Of a DNA stretch of 64,000 bases, positions 17,759-30,100 are shown in pieces. The stretch's first letter is position 1. Each line of letters begins with the position of its first letter. The position numbers were made by a program, and so were the translations under genes. The stretch is taken from the NCBI RefSeq assembly GCF_025153525.1, contig NZ_JANZNR010000003.1, positions 310,001-374,000 of the forward strand. The letters are read 5' to 3'. Origin of the DNA: Psychroserpens sp. SPM9 (GTDB lineage Bacteria; Bacteroidota; Bacteroidia; Flavobacteriales; Flavobacteriaceae). The notes beneath the pieces are model-generated. The model was not told the DNA's origin. It saw nothing but the letters and a program-made list of their open reading frames with translations, and ran no database searches.

Positions 17759-18081
17759 TTTTATAAGTATATCATTCGTTTTATAAACTCAAGAGACTTC
17801 CTTATTAGAATACGTGTGCTGCACAGTTAATAAGCGCTTAAGTATTGATATTTTATAATTGATAAATTCATGCGATTTAGACAATGATAGAACTGTGTTA
17901 TTGATCTTATAATTTATATATTTCTAGCTTCTTAAAAGCGTTCTTTTGCTTTTTTGACTAAGGTTTATATCAAATTGATATATCAAGAAAGAAGTCTATA
18001 AGAAGTTTTACTATAGCTAAAGTGTAATCTTCAGACTTAAGGTATGTTTTCAAAATCGACTCCTAAAAAAATAGTAAAATA

Positions 18082-18115
18082 AAAAAAGCAGACTCATAAC
18101 AAGTCTGCTTTTTCA
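18082..18115 (-). terminator. Intrinsic terminator of the adhesin operon
   Basis: A stem AAAAAGCAGACT with AGTCTGCTTTTT lies just beyond the OmpA-family stop. On the minus strand it ends in a T-run, so it closes the adhesin-PorP-OmpA operon. Confidence 0.85.
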
Positions 18116-18139
18116 AGTTTAGTTTAGAGGGTAATATGG

Positions 18140-20071
18140 TTATTCTTTCAGTATATAGAAGTAAGAACGTCTGTTCAACTGGTGCTCTTCTTCGGTACAT
18201 TTAACACCATTTGAACACTTGTTAAGTAATTGGTATTCGCCATAACCAATGGCGCTTTCTATACGTTCACGAGCAATACCTCTGGAGATAATATATTCCA
18301 TCGTTGATTTTGCTCTTCTATCTGATAATTTTTCGTTGTATTTATCACGACCACGACTATCGGTATGCGATTCAATTTTAATCACCATCGTTGGGTGCGC
18401 TCTCATTACATCTACGATGTTTTCAAGCTCATATTGCGCGTCTGTTCTAATATTGGATTTGTCAAAATCAAAGAAAATAGGATTGATTACAATCTGACTT
18501 TCAAAAATTAATGGTTCCAAGTATAAATCGGCTTCAGTTACTTTTTCATGCTCATTATCTGTAGTTACCTTCTTTTGATCTTCTTTGTAATCTTCTTTGC
18601 TACCAATAACGGTATACGTAGCATTACAATCGGCAGTAAATTCATAACTTCCGTCGTCACCTGTTTCAACTTCAGAAATCACTTTGCCTACTTCATTGAT
18701 GAGTTTCACTGTAACACCAGCTAAAATTTCATTCGTATTTAAATCTCTTGTAATTCCTTTGATGGTTTGAATACAAACAGAGGCATCAAAACCATAAATA
18801 TCATCACCACCTTGGCCATCTGGACGGTTAGAGGAGAAGTATCCGGTGTGTTCGTTTTCTGCTTCGGAATCATTTTTGAAATACGCAAAATCATCGTAAC
18901 CACTATTGTATGGCGCTCCTAAGTTTTCAGGCTGCGCTGTTTTGTCTTTTAACAGATTAGATTTAAAAATATCTAAGAATCCTAAGTTTAAATGACCATC
19001 TGAAGAAAAGTAAAACGTACTGTCTTTAGCAACAAACGGAAACATTTCACGACCTTCAGTATTAATCGTTTCGCCGAGATTTCTAGGTTCAGAATAACTG
19101 TTTCCGCCTTCAATATCAACAACATAAATATCGGTATTTCCAATGCCGCCTTCACGATCTGATACAAAGTATAATTGTTTGTTATCCGGACTTAAAGCTG
19201 GGTGACCAGTTGAAAATACCTCATCATTAAATGGTAACTCTACAATGTTTGTCCATTGCGTATCCACTAAAGTCGCTTTGTATAATTTAAGGTGTGTGGT
19301 TCCTTTTTTATCGTATTTTACTTTCTTATTGCTCTTTCCTACATTATCTCTGGTGAAATACATGATTTTACCATCGTTTGTAATAGCAACAGATGCTTCG
19401 TGGAAATCGGTATTTATTTTTTCTGCTGAAATAAAATCTGGTGTCCCATAAGTTACAGAATCAACATCCTTGTTGACTTTAACCTGATAAATATCTAAAA
19501 AAGGTTCTTGATTCCAGCTGTATAATTTTTTGCCGTCGGTATTTCTGGCAGAGGCAAAGTATAGCTGATCTTTATGAACATAAGACCCAAAATCGGAATA
19601 CTTAGTATTAAAAGGAAGATTTTGAAGTTTTACAACTTTGTTTTTTTCTGAACTTGCCAATTCGTTGTATTTAGCAATGTTTTCAGGATTATAATCTTTA
19701 ATACGAGAATCATTATTTTGAATTTCCATGAATGTTTTCATCCATGTATCGGCCTCTTCATAATGTCCTAAACTACGTAGGGATTGAATGTGCTTATAAA
19801 TATATTCTGGATTGATTTTATCTTTACCATATTTGTCTAAGGCTTTGCCATACCAGAAGGCAGCTTTTTCAGATTTAGAATTGTTATAGTAACAATCACC
19901 TAAACGTGTAAGTACATGAAGGCTTGTATCTCCTTTTTTGAGAACTTCTTCATACAGTTCTGTGGCTTTTACATACCCAAAATTGCTAAAAAACTTATCG
20001 GCAAGCTTTTCTTGGGCAATCATAACTGAGCTACTAAGCACAACTATTAATATTAAAAACTTTGATTTCAT
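18140..20071 (-). CDS. OmpA-family protein with TPR, PD40 and carboxypeptidase-regulatory-like domains
   Basis: A 643-residue protein. I chose the ATG at 20071, which begins a signal peptide (MKSKFLILIVVLSSSVMIAQ); a longer frame adds 32 residues with no signal. The order is TPR helices (~20-140), a PD40/WD40-like propeller (~190-430; HEASVAITNDGKIMYFTRD, ALSPDNKQLYFVSDREGG), a carboxypeptidase-regulatory-like beta domain (~440-520), and a C-terminal OmpA peptidoglycan-binding domain (~530-640; FFDFDKSNIRTDA, ESHTDSRGRDKYNEKLSDRR). It resembles the PorE/OmpA proteins found beside PorP/SprF genes. It probably anchors the outer-membrane complex to peptidoglycan. It follows the PorP/SprF gene by 106 bases. 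Confidence 0.88.
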   Translation of the reverse strand: MKSKFLILIVVLSSSVMIAQEKLADKFFSNFGYVKATELYEEVLKKGDTSLHVLTRLGDCYYNNSKSEKAAFWYGKALDKYGKDKINPEYIYKHIQSLRSLGHYEEADTWMKTFMEIQNNDSRIKDYNPENIAKYNELASSEKNKVVKLQNLPFNTKYSDFGSYVHKDQLYFASARNTDGKKLYSWNQEPFLDIYQVKVNKDVDSVTYGTPDFISAEKINTDFHEASVAITNDGKIMYFTRDNVGKSNKKVKYDKKGTTHLKLYKATLVDTQWTNIVELPFNDEVFSTGHPALSPDNKQLYFVSDREGGIGNTDIYVVDIEGGNSYSEPRNLGETINTEGREMFPFVAKDSTFYFSSDGHLNLGFLDIFKSNLLKDKTAQPENLGAPYNSGYDDFAYFKNDSEAENEHTGYFSSNRPDGQGGDDIYGFDASVCIQTIKGITRDLNTNEILAGVTVKLINEVGKVISEVETGDDGSYEFTADCNATYTVIGSKEDYKEDQKKVTTDNEHEKVTEADLYLEPLIFESQIVINPIFFDFDKSNIRTDAQYELENIVDVMRAHPTMVIKIESHTDSRGRDKYNEKLSDRRAKSTMEYIISRGIARERIESAIGYGEYQLLNKCSNGVKCTEEEHQLNRRSYFYILKE

Positions 20072-20177
20072 GTGTGTCTTTTTATTTTTTTCAATGGTCA
20101 CATGGAACATCCCAGCATCATGGTTCATTATATCATTAAATTCAGGTAGAAGAGGACGTTTCATCATTGATTTGTTT

Positions 20178-21095
20178 TTAGAAGTATCTCGGGGATTTAA
20201 TTCGCTTGCTTTTAAATATTTCGAACATCAATAAAACTTCGTGAGTCCCGCTTGTATAAGGTCTTAAGTCGGAAATAGGATATTCGTAAGCATAACCTAT
20301 TCGTAATTGTTTCGATATCTGAAAATCGGCCAAACCACCAATCGCAGCTGCTTGTTCATTGATTCTGTAACCAGCACCTACCCAGAATTTTTCATAAAAT
20401 AAAAAGTTAGCAGTTAAGTCAAAAGACAAAGGCGCACCATTGGTCGCTTTTAAAAGCGCAGCAGGTTTTAGTTTTGTATTTTCACTTAAATCGAATACAT
20501 AACCACCAGTAAAATAGTAGCTAATACGTTCTAGAGCTTGAAATTCTGCATCACCAGTATAATCGGTATTCAATATTCTTGGAGCTGAAAGTCCGAGATA
20601 CCATTTTTGACTGTGCCAATAAACACCCGTTCCAATATTAGGTTTCCAACGGTTTTCAAATCCGAAAATAACCGGGTCATTTGATTGGGATTGTTGAAAA
20701 TCGGCATCCAAACTATAGCTTGTAAATCCGGCTTTTATTCCGAAGGCTAACTTACTGTTTTCACCTGTAGGAATCGTATATGAAAAATCACCATACAAAT
20801 AAGAAAAGTTTTGATACCCGAGTTCGTCATTAATAAACGACACCCCTAAACCAACACGTTCGTTTCTCATTGGAGCGTGAATAGAAAGTGTTTGTGTTTG
20901 CGGGCCACCTTCAAGGCCAACCCATTGACTTCTATGTAAGCCAACAACACTCAAGGTTTCTCTACTTCCAGCATAAGCGGGATTTATAGCAATGGTATTG
21001 TACATATACTGCGTAAACTGAGGAAGCTGCTGTGCAACGCCCATCCAGCTACTGAACAGTATAAATGCGATTATATTAAACTTGACAAATTTCAT
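20178..21095 (-). CDS. PorP/SprF-family type IX secretion membrane protein
   Basis: A 305-residue outer-membrane protein with a signal peptide (FNIIAFILFSSWMGVAQ) and the family start QLPQFTQYMYNTIAINPAYAG. Other landmarks are LHRSQWVGLEGGPQTQTLS and a C-terminal region rich in aromatic beta strands (IGYAYEYPISDLRPYTSGTH). SprF in Flavobacterium johnsoniae is needed to deliver its partner adhesin SprB to the surface; type B CTD cargo typically needs a cognate PorP/SprF. It starts 12 bases after the giant adhesin gene, so this is almost certainly the dedicated partner. Confidence 0.92.
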   Translation of the reverse strand: MKFVKFNIIAFILFSSWMGVAQQLPQFTQYMYNTIAINPAYAGSRETLSVVGLHRSQWVGLEGGPQTQTLSIHAPMRNERVGLGVSFINDELGYQNFSYLYGDFSYTIPTGENSKLAFGIKAGFTSYSLDADFQQSQSNDPVIFGFENRWKPNIGTGVYWHSQKWYLGLSAPRILNTDYTGDAEFQALERISYYFTGGYVFDLSENTKLKPAALLKATNGAPLSFDLTANFLFYEKFWVGAGYRINEQAAAIGGLADFQISKQLRIGYAYEYPISDLRPYTSGTHEVLLMFEIFKSKRIKSPRYF

Positions 21096-21107
21096 ATAGG
21101 TTAAGAT

Positions 21108-24100
21108 TTATTTTGTTGAAACGTAGATTGGTCCTGTAATTGGTTTTAATTCTAATTCACCAGTACTATCTATTAATTTAATAACATAATAATAAGTTCC
21201 AGTTGGTACGAAGTTTGAATTTCCTACCGAAGCATTTGAAGCCGTACCATTCCAATCATTTTGATAATTTGGATTGTCGTAGATCTTTGCTCCCCAACGG
21301 TTAAAGATTTGTAATTCTATAACGAAACCACATTCTTCAATACCGCTAATGGTAAAGTATTCATTAATACCATCAAAGTTAGCTGTAACTGCTTTTGAGA
21401 TGACAACATCTTCTTGACCACATGGTAAAACCACACACTCGTCGTGAACTGTTATTGTAATTTCGGTTTCGCTTGGGCAATCGCTATCTGTTAAAACATA
21501 TTTAACGACATATTCGCCAAGGTCTACGGTTGTTGGATCAAAGAAGCTTCCATTTAAAGTAACATCTCCAGAAACAACTTCCCAAGTACCAGTTGGATCG
21601 TAATCACCACTTAAAGTATCAAACAAGTCGAATACTGTATCTTCAATACAAAGTGAGATATCAGAGGCTATTATGGTATTTTGAGTTGTAACATTAATGG
21701 TTTGTGTAAATACATCTTCATTTCCACATTCGTCACTAACAATCCAATCTCTAATAATCATATAATCTGCTGCAGTTCCATCGGCTGTAGATGTTTCGTT
21801 AAATTCGACAGTCATATTTGTAGAACAAGCATCTTCAAATACTAATTCAGGAACTTCAGGGATATCTGTACAAACGACATTTATCACTTCTTCAAGTTCA
21901 CCGACTAGCGTAGGTGCTGTAGTATCTTCAACAGTAATCATCTGTATTAACGCAGTAGCATTATCACATTCATCAACAAGTGTCCAAACTCTAGTAATAA
22001 AGAATTCATTCGGACAATTACCTTCTGAGATTTCATCAGCATAAGTTGCTTCTAAACCAGTAGAGCAATTATCAGCTTCATCAGTTACGTAACCTGTTAA
22101 ACTTAAATCGGTGGCATCCTGATCACATTCTATGGCAATATCTCCAGGAACCGTAAACGTAGGCGCTGTAGTATCTTGTACAGTAATAGTTTGAACTAAC
22201 GTTGTTGTATTATCACAGTCGTCAGTTAAGGTCCAAGTTCTAGAAATGACATAAGCATTAGCACAATCACCATCGGTAATGGCATCGGTATATGTTGCTT
22301 CTAAATCGGTAGAACAGTTATCAGCTTCATCAGTTACATCACCAGTTAAGCTTAGATCATTCACATCAACATCACATTCTAAACTGATACTTTCAGGAAC
22401 CGTAAACGTAGGCGCTGTAGTATCTTGTACAGTAATAGTTTGAACTAACGTTGTTGTATTATCACAGTCGTCAGTTAAGGTCCAAGTTCTAGAAATGACA
22501 TAAGCATTAGCACAATCACCATCGGTAATGGCATCGGTATATGTTGCTTCTAAATCGGTAGAACAATTATCAGCTTCATCGGTTACATCACCAGTTAAGC
22601 TTAGATCATTCACATCAACATCACATTCTAAACTGATACTTTCAGGAACCGTAAACGTAGGCGCTGTAGTATCTTGAACAGTAATAGTTTGAACCAGCGT
22701 TGTTGTATTGTCACAGTCGTCAGTTAAGGTCCAAGTTCTAGAAATGACATAGGCATTAGCGCAATCACCATCAGTAATGGCATCGGTATATGTTGCTTCT
22801 AAACCAGTAGAGCAATTATCAGCTTCATCCGTCACATCACCAGTTAAGCTTAAGTCATTCACATCCGCATCACATTCTAAACTGATACTTTCAGGAACCG
22901 TAAACGTAGGCGCTGTAGTATCTTGAACAGTGATAGTTTGAACCAGAGTTGTTGTATTATCACAATCATCAGTTAAGGTCCATGTTCTAGAAATGATATA
23001 AGCATTTGCACAATCACCATCTGTAATGGCATCGGTAAACGTTGCTTCTAAATCGGTAGAACAATTATCAGCTTCATCCGTCACATCACCAGTTAAGCTT
23101 AAGTCATTCACATCAACATCACATTCTAAACTGATACTTTCAGGAACCGTAAACGTAGGCGCTGTAGTATCTTGTACAGTAATAGTTTGAACTAACGTTG
23201 TTGTATTATCACAATCGTCAGTCAAGGTCCAAGTTCTAGAAATGATATAAGTATTAGCACAATCACCATCGGTAATGGCATCAGTAAACGTCGCTTCTAA
23301 ATCGGTAGAACAATTATCAACTTCATCGGTTACATCACCAGTTAAGCTCAGGTCGTTGACATCCGCATCACATTCTAAACTGATACTTTCAGGAACAGTA
23401 AACGTAGGCGCTGTAGTATCTTGAATAGTAATAGTTTGAACTAACGTTGTTGCATTATCACAATCATCAGTTAAGGTCCATGTTCTTGTAATAAAGGATT
23501 CATTTGCACAATTTCCAAAAGCTACAGAATCACTATAGGTTGCTTCAAGTATGCTATTTGAACATACATCCGTTTCATCGGTCACATCACCTGTTAGAGA
23601 TAAATCTGAAGGATCTTGATCACATTCGATAGTTATATCACCAGGAACCGTAAACGTTGGAGCAGTTGTATCTTCAATGGTTAATGTAGCTTCTAAGGTT
23701 GCAGCGTTTCCACATTCATCAGAAATGGTATAGAGAACCGTAAGCGTTCCACTTAATCCACAAGCTTCAACAAAATTTTCATAATCGTAGTTAGAAGTCA
23801 CAGTAATCGCTAGATCATCAGCACAAGCTTGTAAGGTTACAATATTGTTGTCATTCCAATCACTAGCTAAAGTTTCATTTTCATTTCCTGCACATTCAAT
23901 GGTTGTATCTTCAACATTACAGTTAGATAAATCTGGAATAGTTTCATCTCCAAAGGTTAAAATGGCTGTTACTATAGTTGCATTTCCGCAATCATCTGTA
24001 ATAGTATAATTGACACTTATTGTTCCACAAGGACCACAAGTTGTATTTAAGTTGTTGAAATCATAATCTGAAGTCACCTGACCTGTAAAATCGGTATCAC

Positions 24101-27100
24101 ATGCATCTGCAGCACAAGCTTCAAGCGCAGCAATATTTGCGGCATTCCAGGCATCAGCAAGTGATTCATTATCGGTATCAGAACATTCTAAAGTTGTATT
24201 TTCTACAGCACATCCTGTTAAATCTGGAACCACAGTATCTTCAAGCGTTAAAGTTGCATTTAAAGTCGTCGCATTACCACAGTCATCGGTAATCGTATAA
24301 ACCACATCAATCGTTCCACCTTGACCACAAGTTGACACTAAGTTTGAGTATGCAAAATCCGAAGTCACCTGACCGTTAAAGTCTGTATCACAAGTATCGG
24401 CACCACAATTTTCAAGCGCAGCAATGTTCGCCGCATTCCAATCGTTGGCTAATTGTTCGTTATCATCACCCGAACATTCAATTGATGTATCTGTCACTGA
24501 ACAGTTATCAAGGTTAGGAGGCGTAGTATCTTCAAGCGTTAAAGTTGCGTTTAAAGTCGTCGCATTACCACAATCATCTGTAATCGTATAAATCACAGCG
24601 ATGGTTCCACCTTGACCACAAGTTGACACTAAGTTTGAGTAGGCGTAATCCGAAGTCACCTGACCGTTAAAATCGGTATCACAAGTATCAGCACCACAAT
24701 TTTCAAGGGCAGCGATATTTGCCGCATTCCAATCGTTCGCCAATTGCTCGTTATCATCACCTGAACATTCGATAGACGTATCTGTAACTGAACAGTTATC
24801 AAGGTTAGGCGGTGTTGTATCTTCAAGCGTTAAAGTTGCGTTTAAAGTCGTCGCATTACCACAATCATCTGTAATGGTATAAATCACAGCAATCGTTCCA
24901 CCTTGACCGCAAGTTGACACCAAGTTTGAATAGGCGTAATCCGAAGTTACCTGACCGTTAAAATCGGTATCACAAGTATCGGCACCACAATTTTCAAGGG
25001 CAGCGATGTTCGCGGCATTCCAATCGTTGGCTAATTGTTCGTTATCATCACCCGAACATTCAATTGATGTATCTGTAACTGAACAGTTATCTAAGTTAGG
25101 CGGTGTTGTATCTTCAAGTGTTAAGGTTGCCGTTAAAGTCGTCGCATTTCCACAATCATCTGTAATGGTATAAATCACTGTAATGGTTCCACCTTGTCCG
25201 CAAGTAGACGTTAAGTTTGAATATGCATAGTTGGAAGTTACAGTAATTCCAAGATCATCAGCACAATTTTCTAAAGCTGTGATATTAGCAGCATTCCAAT
25301 CGTTCGCTAGTTGCTCATTATCATCACCAGAACATTCAATGGATATATCTTCAACAGTACAGTTCGATAAATCAGGAATTGTTCCATCGTCGAACGTTAA
25401 TGTTGCAATTAAAGTCGTCGCATTTCCGCAGTCATCTGTAATGGTATAAGTTACGTTTAATGTTCCACAAGGACCACAAGTTGTATTTAAGTTATTGAAA
25501 TCATAGTCTGAAGTCACCTGACCTGTAAAATCGGTATCGCAGGCATCTGCAGCACAAGCTTCAAGCGCAGTAATATTAGCGGCATTCCAGGCATCAGCAA
25601 GTGATTCATTATCAGTGTCAGAACATTCTAACACTGTATTTTCTACAGAACATCCTGTTAAATCAGGAACCACAGTATCTTCAAGCGTTAAAGTTGCGTT
25701 TAAAGTCGTCGCATTACCACAATCATCTGTGATGGTATAAACCACAGCAATCGTTCCACCTTGACCACAAGTTGACACTAAGTTTGAATAGGCGTAATCC
25801 GAAGTCACCTGACCATTAAAGTCCGTATCACAAGTGTCAGCACCACAATTTTCAAGGGCTGCGATGTTTGCCGCATTCCAATCGTTCGCTAATTGCTCGT
25901 TATCATCACCCGAACATTCGATCGACGTATCCGTCACTGAACAGTTATCAAGGTTAGGTGGTGTTGTATCTTCAAGTGTTAAGGTTGCGTTTAAAGTCGT
26001 TGCGTTTCCACAGTCATCTGTAATGGTATAAATCACAGCAATCGTTCCACCTTGACCGCAAGTTGACACTAAGTTTGAGTAGGCGTAATCCGAAGTCACC
26101 TGACCATTAAAGTCCGTATCACAAGTGTCAGCACCGCAATTTTCAAGCGCAGCGATGTTTGCCGCATTCCAATCGTTGGCTAATTGTTCGTTATCATCAC
26201 CCGAACATTCTATTGATGTATCTGTTACTGAACAGTCATCAAGGTTAGGAGGCGTAGTATCTTCAAGTGTTAAGGTTGCGTTTAAAGTCGTCGCGTTTCC
26301 ACAGTCATCGGTAATCGTATAAACCACAGCAATCGTTCCACCTTGACCACAAGTTGACACTAAGTTTGAGTAGGCAAAATCCGAAGTCACCTGACCGTTA
26401 AAATCGGTATCACAAGTATCGGCACCACAATTTTCAAGGGCAGCAATGTTCGCCGCATTCCAATCGTTGGCTAATTGTTCGTTATCATCACCAGAACATT
26501 CTATTGATGTATCTGTAACTGAACAGTTATCAAGGTTAGGAGGCGTAGTATCTTCAAGCGTTAAAGTTGCGTTTAAAGTCGTCGCATTACCACAATCATC
26601 TGTTATGGTATAAATCACAGCAATGGTTCCACCTTGACCACAAGTTGACACTAAGTTTGAGTAGGCGTAATCCGAAGTCACCTGACCATTAAAGTCCGTA
26701 TCACAAGTATCAGCACCACAATTTTCAAGCGCAGCGATGTTCGCCGCATTCCAATCGTTCGCTAGTTGTTCGTTATCATCACCAGAACATTCTATTGATG
26801 TATCTGTTACTGAACAGTTATCAAGGTTAGGTGGTGTTGTATCTTCAAGTGTTAAAGTTGCGTTTAAAGTCGTTGCATTACCACAGTCATCTGTAATGTT
26901 ATAAATCACAGCGATGGTTCCACCTTGACCACAAGTTGACACTAAGTTTGAATAAGCGTAATCAGAAGTCACCTGACCATTAAAGTCCGTATCACAAGTA
27001 TCAGCACCACAATTTTCAAGCGCAGCGATGTTTGCCGCATTCCAATCGTTGGCTAATTGCTCGTTATCATCACCAGAACATTCTATTGATGTATCAGTTA

Positions 27101-30100
27101 CTGAACAGTTATCTAAGTTAGGCGGTGTTGTATCTTCAAGTGTTAAGGTTGCCGTTAAAGTCGTCGCATTTCCACAGTCATCTGTAATGGTATAAATCAC
27201 TGTAATGGTTCCACCTTGACCACAAGTTGACACTAAGTTTGAATAAGCGTAATCAGAAGTCACCTGACCATTAAAGTCCGTATCACAAGTATCAGCACCA
27301 CAATTTTCAAGCGCAGCGATGTTTGCCGCATTCCAATCGTTGGCTAATTGCTCGTTATCATCACCAGAACATTCTATTGATGTATCAGTTACTGAACAGT
27401 TATCTAAGTTAGGCGGTGTTGTATCTTCAAGTGTTAAGGTTGCCGTTAAAGTCGTCGCATTTCCACAGTCATCTGTAATGGTATAAATCACTGTAATGGT
27501 TCCACCTTGTCCGCAAGTAGACGTTAAGTTTGAGAACGCATAGTTGGAAGTTACAGTAATTCCAAGATCATCAGCACAGTTTTCTAAAGCAGTGATGTTA
27601 GCAGCATTCCAATCGTTTGCCAGTTGCTCATTATCATCACCTGAACATTCAATTGATTGATCAGTAACTGAACAATTCGACAAATCAGGAATTGTTCCAT
27701 CGTCAAACGTTAATGTTGCAATTAAAGTCGTTGCGTTTCCGCAGTCATCTGTAATGGTATAAGTTACGTTTAATGTTCCACAAGGACCACAAGTTGTATT
27801 TAAGTTATTGAAATCATAGTCTGAAGTCACCTGACCATTAAAATCGGTATCACATGCATCTGCAGCACAAGCTTCAAGCGCAGCAATATTAGCGGCATTC
27901 CAGGCATCAGCAAGTGATTCATTATCAGTGTCAGAACATTCTAACACTGTATTTTCTACAGAACATCCTGTTAAATCAGGAACCACAGTATCTTCAAGCG
28001 TTAAAGTTGCGTTTAAAGTCGTCGCATTACCACAGTCATCTGTGATGGTATAAACCACAGCGACCGTTCCACCTTGACCACAAGTTGACACTAAGTTTGA
28101 ATAGGCGTAATCCGAAGTCACCTGACCGTTAAAGTCCGTATCACAAGTATCAGCACCACAATTTTCAAGGGAAGCAATGTTCGCCGCATTCCAATCGTTC
28201 GCTAGTTGTTCGTTATCATCACCCGAACATTCTACTGATGAATCTGTAACTGAACAGTTATCAAGGTTAGGTGGTGTTGTATCTTCAAGCGTTAAAGTTG
28301 CGTTTAAAGTCGTCGCATTACCACAATCATCTGTAATGGTGTAAATCACAGCGATGGTTCCACCTTGACCACAAGTTGACACTAAGTTTGAATAAGCGTA
28401 ATCAGAAGTCACCTGACCATTAAAGTCCGTATCACAAGTATCAGCACCACAATTTTCAAGCGCAGCGATGTTCACCGCATTCCAATCGTTGGCTAGTTGT
28501 TCGTTATCATCACCAGAACATTCTATTGATGTATCTGTTACTGAACAGTTATCAAGGTTAGGTGGTGTTGTATCTTCAAGGGTTAAAGTTGCGTTTAAAG
28601 TTGTAGAGTTGCCACAATCATCTCGAATGGTGTAGAGAACAGCAATGGTTCCACCTTGCCCGCAAGTAGACGTTAAGTTTGTAAACGAATAATCTGATAT
28701 GACCGTAATTCCTAAATCATCAGCACAGTTTTCTAGTGCAGTGATATTAGCAGCATTCCAATCGTTTGCTAATTGCTCATTATCATTACCAGAACATTCG
28801 ATAGATTGATCGGTAACAGTACAGTTAGATAAATCTGGAATAGTACCATCATCAAAAGTTAAAGTGACTGTAACAGTTGTAGCATTGCCACAATCGTCGG
28901 TTACCGTATACGTTACACTTAATGTCCCACAAGGACCACAAGTAGAATTTAAATTATTAAAGTCATAATCTGAAGTCACTTGACCAACTAAATCAGTATC
29001 ACATGCATCTGTAGCACAGGCTTCTAGAGCAGCAATATTAGCCGCATTCCAGTCGTTAGCCAATTGTTCATTATTAGTATCGGTACATTCTAGCGTAGTG
29101 TTTTCAATAGTACAGCTAGAAATATCTGGTGCAATAGTATCTACAATTGAAATGGTTTGTACATCAGAAGTTGTGTTTCCACAATCATCAGTAGCCGTCC
29201 ACGTTCTTGTAATGGTTTCGGTATTACCACAGGCATCTACAGAAGCATCAATAAAAGTCACTGTAGCATTTCCGCAGGTATCTGTAGCCGTAGCGTTACC
29301 AGTGTTTGCCGGATCTGTACTTTCTGTACATTGAATTGTTGTGTCAGCTGGTATTGTTAATGTTGGAGCAGTGGTGTCTTCAACTGTAATGGTTTGAGTT
29401 TCAGAAATTGAATTTCCACAAGCATCAGTAGCAGTCCAGGTTCTTGTGATAATTTCCGTGTTTCCGCAATCAGCAACAGAAGCATCTGTAAAGGTTACGG
29501 TTGCACTTCCGCAGGTATCATTAGCAGTAGCATTACCAGTGTTTGCCGGATCTGTACTCTCGTTACATTGAATTGTTATATCTGAAGGCACATTAAGTGT
29601 AGGTGCACCAGTATCTTCAACAGTAATTGTTTGTACATCAGAAGCAACATTTCCACAAGCATCAGTTGCGGTCCATGTTCTGGTAATAATTTGTGTGTTT
29701 CCACAGTTAGAAACAGTCGTATCTGAATAATCGATGGTTACATTTCCACAATTATCAGTCGCTGTAGCTGTTCCTGTATTTGGCGGGTTTGTATCTTCAC
29801 CACATTCTCTAATTTTATTCGTAGGAATCGTTATCACTGGCGCAGTAGTATCAACGACAGTAATGGTTTGTGTATTAGAAGTTTCGTTACCACAATCGTC
29901 GGTAGCGGTCCAAGTTCTAGTAATAATTTGTGTATTACCACAGTTATTTACAGAGGTATCAGAATGTGTAATGCTGACAGCTCCGCAAGCATCTGTTCCT
30001 GTTGCATAACCTGTATCTTGAGGCGCTGTACTTTGTCCACATTCTACACTTATATCCGCAGGAAGCGTAAGTGTTGGGTTAACCGTATCAACTACTGTAA

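Larger units (their letters stand above)
17673..18139. other. Intergenic region between convergent genes
   Basis: 467 bases with two terminators (near 17740 and 18100). Between them is AT-rich DNA with no supported ORF or RNA gene. It contains one perfect 17-base palindrome, TATATCAAATTGATATA (17966-17982). Confidence 0.6.

Noticed and set aside
20072-20167. N-terminal extension of the OmpA-family protein
   Set aside because: The longer frame begins with 32 polar residues that would hide the signal peptide; the Met at 20071 starts the signal directly.
24101-26322. Plus-strand ORFs of 60-90 codons opposite the adhesin repeats
   Set aside because: They repeat with the adhesin modules in antisense, have no start or ribosome-site support, and arise because the repeated minus-strand codons leave an open frame.
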